DNA of 64,000 nucleotides from Sympetrum striolatum (lineage: Eukaryota > Arthropoda > Insecta > Odonata > Libellulidae): positions 34,629,393 through 34,693,392 of the forward strand of contig OX388350.1 in NCBI GenBank assembly GCA_947579665.1. Direction: 5' to 3'. The notes beneath the pieces were generated by a model that saw only the letters and a program-made list of their open reading frames with translations, had not been told where the DNA came from and did no database searches. The position numbers were made by a program, and so were the translations under genes. The first letter of the stretch is position 1. Each line of letters starts with the position of its first letter. Positions 54,796-64,000 of this stretch are shown here, piece after piece.

Positions 54796-55144
54796 ATCAT
54801 TTACTTTCTCACATGCTTTCACATACCTAAGAGCATTAGGAACAGGAATAAAAATAATTGCTCAACCCACCGAAATGTAACATTTCAGACATCTTATCAT
54901 ACAAAATGATCAACACCTTTAGTCAAAACTCCCGTAGTTATTAACATTGACTGCCTTATTTACTCCTTTGCAAACGCTTAATTTTAATTGATTTTGGAGA
55001 AAAGGGCTTCGTAGTTCAGTATTCAGATAAATCAGAACTCATCTTTAGTACTACGCTATTACTAGTACTAATATTCTTACAGTAAAAAGATCAATCAGCA
55101 ACATATTCCATTTCGTTTGTCAATGGCTTTACGAGTTCGCTTAA
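54796..55144. other. Short AT-rich spacer
   Basis: No feature. Near 55125-55170 the translation in shifting frames hints at a decayed RT motif 1 (NN.., SLNSKNIN) upstream of the LINE ORF. Confidence 0.35.
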
Positions 55145-55177
55145 AAACAACAGTTTCTCTTAATAGTAAAAACATTA

Positions 55178-56482
55178 ATGGTTAAACATTATGTGGTTAA
55201 CTGTCTAACTGATTATTTAGAGAAATTTAACGTAATTTCAAAATACCAATTTGGATTTCGAAAAAGCAAAGGGACAAAAGATGATCTAGAGACCTTTGCA
55301 GATAATATAAATTATAACCTTAATATTAATAATGAAATCATTGTTACTTTTATTGATTTTAAGAAAGCCTTTGACACTATAAATCATGGAGAATTACTAA
55401 AAATTATGTCTACAATGGGCATCAGAGGCAAAGTTCTAGACTGGTTTCATAGTTACTTAGTAAACAGAACAATGAGAATTAAATTTAAAAACTACTATGG
55501 TGAAGAATCTCTGGTGAAATATGGTGTACCACAGGGTTCCATCTTAGGTCCTACAATGTTTATAATGTATATTAATAGTATAATTTCATGTATTAAATAT
55601 TGTGATATACTACTTTATGCTGATGATGTTATACTTATAGCCTCACATAAAGATATCGACAGAGCTACACTGTATATGCAGCATGATTTAAATTGTATAT
55701 CTAAATGGGCCCATGATAAGGATCTGGTAATTAATTTTAAAAAGTCCAAATGTATGCATATTGTTAGTACCTTGAATAAGCTAGAAATTTTAACTTTGAA
55801 ACTACACAATCATGATTGTTTACACAGAAATATTAATGATCTTCAATGTAATTGTGAAAATCTGGATCAAGTCCCAGAGTATAAGTATTTAGGAGTGGTT
55901 ATTGACCAAAATTTTAAATTCAAGGCACATATTGATAAAGTATTTAATAAGTTGAGGAGAGTTTCCTATCAATTATACCATGTTAGTTATAGAGTGCCTG
56001 GCAATGTGTTGAAAATGTTATATGTTGCTTTTGTTGAGTCTATTATTAGGTATGGCTTAACTGTGTGGGGACTTGCTCGCAAGACTCACAAGAGAAAACT
56101 GTATTCAATGCAAAATAGAATAGTTAAATTAATATATAGAAATGTAAAAACCAGAGGTAATTCAAATGCAATTGTTTCTTTTGATGTAAAAACCATGTAT
56201 ATGTCTCTGGAATTACTTCCCATAGATGATTTACTGCAATACTTGCTTGTTGTGGATAACTATTACAATTTCAAATTAAAATCACAGAAAATTAAATCTC
56301 ACAATATGGACACAAGGAAAAAGTTTAATCTTGAAGTAGCAAGATTTTATAATCAATATGGTGCAAATAGATTGAATGTTGTAGTTCCAAAAATTTTTAA
56401 TAATCTGCCTGACTATATGCATGGGATAAAAAATATTTCTGAAGTGAAAAGGAGTATGAAGCAACTAGTTTACAATACATAG
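55178..56482 (+). pseudogene. Partial ORF2: reverse transcriptase and C-terminus
   Basis: 434 codons without a stop. Visible RT motifs are QFGFRKSKGT (24-33), motif A FIDFKKAFDTINH (58-70), motif B GVPQGSILGP (116-125), motif C LLYADD (145-150), and YLGVVID near 240. The catalytic aspartates are present. The frame is open back to 55145, where a TAA occurs. Because the endonuclease and RT motifs 0-1 are absent, the product cannot drive transposition and the annotated ATG is only the first Met of a fragment. The lack of frameshifts over 1.3 kb suggests the copy is fairly young. Confidence 0.85.
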
Positions 56483-56508
56483 GTGAACACATTTATACAT
56501 ATGGAGCA

Positions 56509-56539
56509 CCCCCTGATGAGCTAGCATTAGCTCAGGGGG
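56509..56539 (+). promoter_or_regulatory. LINE 3' UTR stem-loop
   Basis: CCCCCTG pairs with CAGGGGG, a 3-nt bulge ATG lies on the 5' side, and the inner stem AGCTA/TAGCT closes a GCAT loop. It is followed by ACTTG. The same design occurs at 39597-39622 and in SINE S5 (CACCCTCTGATAAG...TTAGGGGACTT). Such stem-loops in LINE and SINE tails are known to be recognised by the LINE RT in some families; that role is inferred here. Confidence 0.65.
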
Positions 56540-56690
56540 ACTTGAATGTACCAATACATTTGTTTTATTTTATTTGGTTTTTTGTAACCCATTTATCGGC
56601 AGTTGCGGTATTGGATTATAATTTTATTTACTTTGTAATACTTGATTTTCAATGTATTTATGTATATGTATGTCAATAAATAATACATCG

Positions 56691-59463
56691 TAATTGAAGA
56701 GAAAATATAGCAGAATATGAAAGAAACCAGTAAACCATATTATTTGGATTTTTGTACGAGATTTACTTTTACAAAGTTCGATAAGGCTATCTCTAGAAAC
56801 GATAATCAGAAAATTGATATCGTGCGGTGAGTAAGAGAGTTACAGAAAACCAATGTGGTTGCTCTCTAGTTTGTATAAATAGAAGACAAGTTAGGCATTA
56901 AGTAACGGAAAAGGCGCCACTAAGTTGATGTAACTCCAATGATCAAATAAACAATTCTCTCTAACCTTCTAACCCAACGGACAAACACATTAAGTGTAAG
57001 CCTTATAGCATCGCTATACGACCTTCATCTGGACTTAAAACGGAAGCTCTCCCTCCGCAAGTTCCAATACGATGGTTATAAATATTAAATTAAAACTCGC
57101 CTGCTGCATAATTCAGTTTCGTTAGCGCGGATCATAGGTTAAATTCGTATTTTTTCTTTCCGCTCCAAATTTTATGGACTTATTTCGGGGTCGTTTCCAC
57201 AAATTTGGGAGCGCGGTGTGTATTTTTTTGCCTCGGCCGAGGTCGCTACGATTACAGAAACCCTCACTTAAACGCCTTGCTTCCGTATAGCTTTTTACTC
57301 GCGCTGAAGCTGAGGGTGGGCGCATTTAAAGGGAATGTATTTGGGCTCCAACTCGATGATTCGCTTCCTTCTTTGTATTGTAATATCGCTTTTCCAAACA
57401 CATAAGTGATTCCATGCATAACCAACTTAATTATAAACAAATTTATTTTGATATTTTTTGGCAATTATTTCGTCTTCCTCACTCCTTCCATAGTTTGGAC
57501 CTATTTCGTACTTAAAAATTGTTAGCACTATAATCGAACTGCTTGGAGATATTTGGTGGAATTCCATCGTACAAAACCATTTATTGCAACAAAAACACTT
57601 TAAAAATAATATTCCGACACATTTACAATACAATTATTTACAAATATACTATTGCTTTTGTAATTATTGTGGAATTATACAAGTATCTGAATATTACCTA
57701 TTGTCGCAAGTGTTTTTGTTACATAAATTGTTTCTTAGCACTATTTTACCAAAAATCTATCCCGTTAAAAATAATAACAGAGGTAATTAGAAAATTTTTG
57801 TGCTAATAAAGTATCAATAAATGCTTTCATTGGAACCTCTTTCTAACATGCTCATTTAAGAGAAAAATACAATTCTATGATGTTACTCCAAACTATTTAA
57901 AGCTTTCTGTTGCCATTTTTGCTGTTAATCTTGCTACATTACAATACACCTACTTGTTGCATTATATCTGTAAAATGGCATTGTAAGCTACATATGATTA
58001 AGATATATTTAAAAATAAACACAATCATATCTCCCTTCTCTCTGCTTCTGTAGATCCACGAATCACTTACACTTAAACATGGGATTAAACACATTGAAGA
58101 CTACGATTATTTTATAAGTTACATTTTTTACGATTTTCATTTCATACAATTTTTTATAGTTAAGATAATATCTTGTACTTTAAACAGTTGTAATAAGCTG
58201 TATAAATACATGTGTATAAATTCTAATAATTGTAAAAATAATTCCCTCTCACTAATATGATACTCAGACTATGGTAGAATAACTTCCTAAAGCTATAACA
58301 TCGCTTTATATCATCTGCTATTTTCAATCCTACTTCGGATATGTTTCTCTAAAATTATTGTCATTTCCTCTATTCTGAGCTTCTATATGCCATCCGTAAG
58401 CACCTGATTTATTCATTCTGTATTAAGGAGGCTATGGCATTTTTGTAAATTAAATGTAAATAGGCATACTCAATAGAATTATGAGTATCTAAGAATTAAC
58501 TGATAGGTGCTTTGAAATAATGGCTTTAAAAATATAAAATGTGCTACCAGGTGAGTTATAGAATGTTAAGGGTGAATTAATTTCTAAAAGATAAAAAAAT
58601 GCTTTTCAAATCTTTTTATAGTGTATATGTGTTGTTTCATGAAAGGAGTATCTAATTTAGGTTAGGTGACTTGCTTATATAGCTTATAATGTAAAATTGT
58701 AATAAGATCTATACTAAATGTATTTATTGTGATTGTAATAATATGTATGAGAGTGCAGCATTTTTGTGATTGTTGAATAATGGTTGTGAAATGTATATAT
58801 GATTATTGTTATAATATTTATGATTTTTAATGTATTCAGTGATTAGCTTATATGGATATTTAATTAATTGCAATGCAGCTAATGACAATGACCTATCCTA
58901 TACATACATTGTGTGCCCTTGGACCAGTACATTTACCATTATTGTTACCCTAATATATTCATCGGCGGGAAATTTTCCTTAACCATATACTTTCGTAAAA
59001 CACAACTCTATCTTCGGGTGTTCTCATTATTTTAATGCAAAAAATATATGTACTACAAAATATGGAGACAGGCTGGTTCTGACCTCAGACCCTAATGGTA
59101 AAATATAGGCTGTATTACCTCTTTCATTCTCCGTATAAGTAATTGTTATGGGGGAAACGTGTAAATATATACGGATATAGAATAGTTTTTTGACCGTGGA
59201 GAAAAGTTTCGAGGCCGAATTATCGTTCGTTGGCCAAAATGATAAGAAACGCCGTGACAACAAATCTTCATTTTGGAGGCTTGTGATGTTCACTTGATGA
59301 CGGTTTCTCGTTCTGGGAATTCTTCGGTTCGAGTGGTCGCAGTGGATATTGAGCCTGTACGTAGAAATGGTCCGTGCGTTGGCTTATAGCGCCAGAGGAT
59401 TGCTCTTTCCGAGAAGCGACGCCATGTGTAAACGTTAGCTAAAGGAAAATAAAAAACTGCTGC
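56691..59463. other. AT-rich stretch with GC-richer patches
   Basis: GC-richer at 57010-57390 and 59200-59440. All ORFs are under 90 codons and overlap in conflicting frames. No RNA gene or long repeat is recognised. Confidence 0.4.
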
Positions 59464-59498
59464 GGAATGATATTTCAGTTGAACTGAAATATCATTCC
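59464..59498. repeat. Perfect 17-bp inverted repeat
   Basis: GGAATGATATTTCAGTT at 59464-59480 and its complement at 59482-59498 are separated by a single G. Such a near-perfect palindrome would extrude readily. No element context is visible. Confidence 0.85.
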
Positions 59499-59654
59499 CG
59501 ATATCGCCGTTTCTTAGTATTTGACGCAGATTTTTAGAGTTCGAGGTAAATGTCGATGTACATAATATGCGCTTTACAATTTCGGCCGTAAACTTGAACG
59601 GGTATAAAAAACAATGACAAAAATTAGACTACTGATAAACTGCAAGTATAGCAA

Positions 59655-59873
59655 TTTTTTTGCTAAGCTACTGTTGCCCCTTTATCGGTGAAGTCCCCTA
59701 AGCTCTGATGAACTTATCAGAGGGTGCTTCACCGAGGCAACAGCAACAATGAACACACACGACCATTCCCTGATCGGAAAAGTCCGATCAGCCGGGATTC
59801 GAACTCGGTACCTTCGGGCAGGAGCGATAGCGTAGCTGAAATGCTATTCACTTGGCCACCAAGGCCGGTAATT
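59655..59873 (-). mobile_element. tRNA-derived SINE copy S5, LINE-type hairpin tail
   Basis: On the minus strand: A-box-like TGGCCAAGTGA (59848-59858), B-box-like AGTTCGAATCC (59795-59805), middle CTGATCGGACTTTTCCGATC/AGGGAATGGTC, then a 3' module GAAGCACCCTCTGATAAG...CTTAGGGGACTTCACC within a longer inverted repeat GTTGCCTCGGTGAAG/CTTCACCGATAAAGGGGCAAC. That 3' module matches the LINE hairpin at 56.5 kb (GAGCACCCCCTGATGAG...CAGGGGGACTTG). Confidence 0.82.
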
Positions 59874-61280
59874 TAAGCACTAAAATTGCTAAAAACTTTT
59901 CGAAATGTAACGTTTTGTCTAGAATTACATTTTTAATTTATGATTCAGTAAATGTTTGCCTACAAAAGTGAAAGTCCAAAAACAGTTACCTCATAAACTT
60001 AATTTTTTTTAAACAAACATGTTAAACTATTTCATCAATTTCAATAATATCTTGACGTAATCCGTAAAAACCACGTAGAAATATCAAAAGAGATTTTAAT
60101 CAACGTATTCTTGTTTTCAGTACCAAAAACAATTACCAAACGAGAAGAGAATTTTTCTCATGCAATGAAGGTGCTGAGTAACCTTAAAATAATATTGCCA
60201 ATTCCATGATCAATTAATTTCTCATCATAATTTTGATACGAACACTTCGCTTCTGCACTAAACTGGAAGCTCATTTTAATTATATTTTTTTCTCTGATTC
60301 TTCAAATAGTGTATCCCTCTTTTTCCGTGAGAAAAATATCTGCAATCAAATCGAATGTAGAATCCTCGGTCATCTTAGTAGGCAAACTTAAGCTGTAAGT
60401 ATATATTATTACAAATTATTCATTTATTTCACAAATAGCGACTGCATTTAATATTCAATTTAACAGTAGGAATACATACATTGAAGGGTCAAGGATTTTT
60501 TGGTAACAATTCTTTAAGGACTAAGATATTAACAATTGTTTTCCTATCCCATACACGTATGACATTCACTAATAGACAGCTACCATACACTGATATTCTC
60601 TAATAAAAAATCACAAACCTACAAAATTTAGCTTTTTTAGACAAAAAATCTTTATTTGAGGTATGCGATTGATTGTAAATGAAATAAAGGACGAAAACAA
60701 ATTGTTTCCCTGGAGCGATAGAAGGCCAAATTCAAACGTGAATTTGAATGAGAAGGTTCAGTTGTAAATACGAGACATGATATGAAAAATGTACCATAGT
60801 GCGTCATACGCAATGCTATTTTTAAAATCGTGCTCTATTTGAATTTCAGCAATTACTTTTTATTGATAACTCCATATACATGAGCTTTAAAATATTCAAA
60901 TCGAGCTGACGGAGCTCCAAGTAGTCATCATCCCTAACCACGTATTGAATTTCTTGTATGTCAAAATACGAATTTTCAAGGGGTATAAATTTTTTATCAT
61001 TTTTCTGTGCAGCTTAAAGTTAAATATGTTTATGAATGATATCTTATAACCATAAGTTATACTCTCCCATTTCTATTATACACTTTCGACATATATTCCT
61101 TATTATTCCTTTTACGTACAGTTTTCAATGTTTAAATGTATGGTATGAAACTTTCCCATGTTCTTCCTAGCTTACTTGTACGCTGTGCGCTTTTAAAACT
61201 TATCTTTTATTTTTTTATTATATTTCTTTTATTTATTTATTCCATATCTACTTTCAGAAATTTACCTCCTTCATGTTAAT
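59874..61280. other. AT-rich stretch with nothing recognised
   Basis: AT-rich, ORF-poor sequence. No repeat or RNA motif is seen. Confidence 0.5.
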
Positions 61281-61625
61281 ACCGGCTGCGCTGGCAGAGT
61301 GCTTAGCGTTCTAGCACTCTAACGCCAAGGTCCCGGGTTCGAATCCCGTCTAGTCGGATTTTTCTGGCTAGGGAATGGTTTTTTGTCTTAGTAAATAATA
61401 ATAATTATTAAAATCGATGTATAAAAGGAGATTTTTTCCTAGGTAAACACCTTTTTTTCCTTAACCCGCATAATAGTGCCTTGCTTCTCTTTCTTTTCCA
61501 TACCTTTATTTTTCCCCAACCTCATTATCTTATAAACCAGCAAGGCGTTGAATGTAAGTAGAGACTTCATAGTCTCACTTTCACCCTCTACAAAATCAAT
61601 TCTATCCTATTTGGTTTGGACTTCG
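61281..61625 (+). mobile_element. tRNA-derived SINE copy S6 with F1 body and tail
   Basis: tRNA-like head with A box TGGCAGAGTGC (61292-61302) and B box GGTTCGAATCC (61336-61346), middle TAGTCGGATTTTTCTGGCTA/GGGAATGG, then an F1-like body: GATTTTTTCCTAGGTAAACA, AAGGCGTTGAATGTAAGTAG, AGACTTCATAGTCTCACTTT, CACCCTCTACAAAATCAATT. In the F1 copies the equivalent blocks read, on the minus strand, TTTTTTTTCCTAAGAATCTC and GACTTTTAAGTCTCAATCTC. The same order of blocks shows that F1 sequence forms the body of this SINE. The (TTA)n tail is reduced to TTCTATCCTATTT. Confidence 0.78.
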
Positions 61626-62242
61626 TGCTGTTTTCCATCCCTCATCCACTCTCCATCCTTTCTCCTCGCTAAATTCCTGTTCCGTCCGTTTTTCGTCTAC
61701 TTCCTGCTGTCAAAGTTACCATAACGAGTAGTCCGTGTCCCATTTAACTCCCTTACCCTCTTTCTGGTTCCCTTCCGCTTCGTCCTTCCCCCGAGTGCAT
61801 CTGGCGACCGACCTTTACCTTTCCGAACCGAAAAAAGCCTCGCCACTTACACGGTCAAGAACACGCTAATGCTTCCATCAACCTTGTGCACCCTGCACGG
61901 AAATATTCTCGGCTCCCTTTGAAGCTATACCAATGATTTCCATGGTGGTTAAATGGAGAACCGCAATTCTGTCCATACCTGATACCAATTAGGCAACACA
62001 TCAATGTAGAATACATGGATTACTTCACTAACTGGACATGAGGGAGTGACGTATTTTACCGGCTGTAAGACGATACGGACTACAAAACGCACCTTAATTT
62101 TTAAGCAACTTTCAAAAGAAATAACATGTTTACCATTTTTATTTTTATATTGCAAAGCCAGGCTAAAAAAATCTGATGTTGCCAATACATGACTTTCTCC
62201 ATAATTATGGAAAACAGAAGCCTATTCCGGTAGTATATAAAT
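61626..62242. other. Pyrimidine-rich then AT-rich spacer
   Basis: C+T-rich with CpG at 61640-61920, then AT-rich. No gene recognised. Confidence 0.4.
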
Positions 62243-62598
62243 AACTCCAAAACAATAAGTGTTACAGGAAAATGTCTCATACAAACGTTGTAGTAAAGTA
62301 CATTATCTATAACTTTTGTATGTAATTGTATATACCTACATTGCATTCTGACAGAGATATGTATGCAAAACTTCCATTTCTGGATAAACAACAATTTCCG
62401 GTTAACCATTCTTAAAGAATAACTCCTAAACAATCAGTGTTACGAAAAAATATTTCATATAAAAGTTATAGTAAAGTACATTATCTATAGGTTTTGGAAA
62501 TAATTGTATGTACCAAAGTTGCATTCTGACAGAGATAATTAAGAAACAAAGGTTTGTTCCGGATTAACCGCAACTTCCGGTTAAGCGATATTCATAAA
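62243..62598. repeat. 178-bp tandem repeat, two diverged units
   Basis: Units start at AACTCCAAAACAATAAGTGT (62243) and AACTCCTAAACAATCAGTGT (62421). Shared blocks are GTAGTAAAGTACATTATCTA / ATAGTAAAGTACATTATCTA, TTGCATTCTGACAGAGATA and TTTCCGGTTAA / CTTCCGGTTAA. The repeat array leads directly into the CAGA-rich block, and the two together look like one dispersed repeat. Confidence 0.78.
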
Positions 62599-62689
62599 AA
62601 ACTGATTTTCTCTTGGCATTGTTTGGAAAATACTAAATATGAATTTTGGAAATGATCAGATAATTACTTTTTAAGATAGAGCGCCCACA

Positions 62690-62860
62690 AACTTTTTAAC
62701 TACAGACAGACACACACACAGACACACAGACACACAAACACAGACAGACATGTTCGGGAAAATAGCGAAAACGAGCTCTATGGGCCCCAAAACATCTATT
62801 TCCGTTGAAATCTGGAGGCCGAATTTTTTTCTCTATACTATGTATAGGGAGGAAGTTAAA
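62690..62860. repeat. CAGA/CACA microsatellite with dispersed-repeat flank
   Basis: A CAGACACACACAGACACAC-type run (62705-62748) is followed by ATGTTCGGGAAAATAGCGAA, GAGCTCTATGGGCCCCAAAA and GGAGGCCGAATTTTTTTCTC. A tetranucleotide microsatellite flanked by a conserved unique tract is the layout of short non-autonomous elements that seed microsatellites in insects (mini-me-like). Family assignment is inference. Confidence 0.5.
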
Positions 62861-64000
62861 ATATTCTTATTTTATTAGCCGAACTGACTTTTAAAATCCC
62901 TGAAAATAGTCATCTGAACTTTCTTGTTCTTCAGATAGAGATAGGTTTCACGCGGCATCGAATATATGGCAATTTTGATATTAATTTCGAAAAAAGAGGC
63001 ACTTGAATTTTGGAGGCAATTTTTTGAAGAAAAGGTGTGTCTTATAGTCCGTAAAATATTGTATAAATATATGGGAAAAGAACTTGAAAACATTAAAATA
63101 TCAACTTGAAGTATTAATTTAAATATTATATTCATTTTTCATTATATGTCAACTTAAAATTAAATCTTCATAGCTAATTCATTCATTCTTATGTAGAAAA
63201 TACTAACAGTATTTTCTGTAAAGAATGAAACATTGGAACACAGCTGTTAATGAATTAGAGGTTTAAAGGCGGCTTTTGGAGATTTTCAACCTATAATACA
63301 GTATTTTCTGGTTAAGAATGGTCGAACATATTTCGCAGGTGATTGAATAGATAATATATATTTCAGAAGTTGCAACAGTAAAATGTTCTTAGAATAGATT
63401 TTGTTATTATATCTTACCGGGAGTAATTCATTTTGAAGATTCTGGAAACTATTTTCGATGGATAGCTAAGCGAGGAAACAATTTTTACGCAATCTATCAC
63501 AGATATTTGAATGGTAATTCTATTGACCATAAAATGGCATTCCAATGTATATACACACTGTATAATTTTCAATTGTTATTTATTTTGCAGGTAACTGGCA
63601 CTTTACCTTATTTAGAAAATCTGGTGTTTAAACCAATATTCAATGAACTGTGGCTTTAGGCATCCTTTTAGATAGTGTTAGAAGATCCAGTGGAAATGAT
63701 TTATATGTATTCGTTTTTATATTGGATATGAGACACTAATTTTCCATTTCAATTCAGATATCTTATCCTATAAGTAGCTTACAATCACTTAATTGTGGGA
63801 ATAATTTAAGACCTGATATATTTTCTCCGTGAATATCAATATTGCATTACATCCAGCGTTGTGTATACCATAACATAGCTAAAAACCATCTCATCCTGAT
63901 GCTAAAATATTTTGATATAACTGAATAATAACAATGTTTGGAATTCACAAAGTAATATATACTTACAATCAAATTTAAATATATATAAATATATACAAAT
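62861..64000. other. AT-rich stretch to window end
   Basis: AT-rich sequence with a short inverted repeat AGAAAATACT/AGTATTTTCT near 63196-63220. No gene recognised; ORFs are at background length. Confidence 0.45.

Larger units (their letters stand above)
55145..56690 (+). mobile_element. 5'-truncated LINE with open RT and structured 3' UTR
   Basis: Consists of the RT-containing end of ORF2 (55178-56482), a 3' UTR of about 200 nt with a hairpin at 56509-56539 and an end near AATAAATAATACA at 56675-56690. The endonuclease and the first RT motif are missing, which is the usual outcome of incomplete target-primed reverse transcription. The strand is AT-rich, unlike the jockey element. The RT resembles the CR1/L2/Daphne group more than jockey, judging by eye; the clade is not settled. 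Confidence 0.8.

Noticed and set aside
56509..56539. Hammerhead ribozyme in the LINE 3' UTR
   Set aside because: CUGAUGAG is present before a hairpin, but the GAAA core and cleavage triplet are missing. The bases pair as a simple bulged stem instead.

Overview
The window is AT-rich eukaryotic DNA with no recognisable host gene. It looks like intergenic or long intronic sequence from an arthropod, probably an insect. The reasons are a jockey-clade retrotransposon whose ORF1 carries a PRE_C2HC domain plus three zinc knuckles (the X-element-like type typical of arthropods), Penelope-type hammerhead-ribozyme repeats, tRNA-derived SINEs, and many AT microsatellites. The species cannot be named from this sequence.

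Nearly everything that can be annotated is mobile DNA. From left to right: an 85-bp tandem duplication (193-357); scattered minus-strand copies of a repeat with a (TTA)n tail, called F1 here (4.5, 7.9, 13.6, 15.2, 19.3, 23.7 and 39.9 kb); a MITE (9.37-9.62 kb) next to a small Penelope-like foldback (9.66-9.83 kb); two copies of a LINE 3' end, called F2 (10.5 and 29.4 kb); a zone of old duplications (13.2-18.8 kb) with a GC-rich island (15.9-17.5 kb); a SINE nested in an F1 copy (19.3-19.6 kb); a second Penelope-like foldback with a well-formed hammerhead (20.6 kb); a Tigger-like end (26.8 kb); a decayed RT C-terminus (30.9-31.2 kb); another MITE (33.7-34.0 kb); a SINE (36.2 kb); a LINE 3' UTR (39.5-39.9 kb); a third, young Penelope-like foldback with identical arms (42.9-43.3 kb); a complete jockey-type element on the minus strand (43.76-48.31 kb) with both ORFs open and a 15-bp target-site duplication; a 1-kb foldback (50.2-51.2 kb); a SINE (54.6 kb); a 5'-truncated LINE with an open RT (55.1-56.7 kb); and two more SINEs (59.7 and 61.3 kb) followed by a tandem repeat with a CAGA microsatellite (62.2-62.9 kb).

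The most interesting structure is how the parts relate. (1) Three loci carry inverted pairs of hammerhead-type sequences with short palindromic stem III, as in the terminal repeats of Penelope-like retroelements. (2) The tRNA-headed SINEs share head and middle but carry at least three different 3' ends. One matches the hairpin in the 3' UTR of the LINE at 55.2 kb, and one matches the (TTA)n-tailed F1 family. This suggests repeated capture of LINE tails. (3) The jockey element looks complete and recent.

Several GC-rich islands of about 0.3-1.6 kb stand out of the AT-rich background. Their short ORFs are not convincing genes. All calls were made by eye from the sequence. Family assignments rest on motifs, and boundaries of degenerate repeats are approximate.
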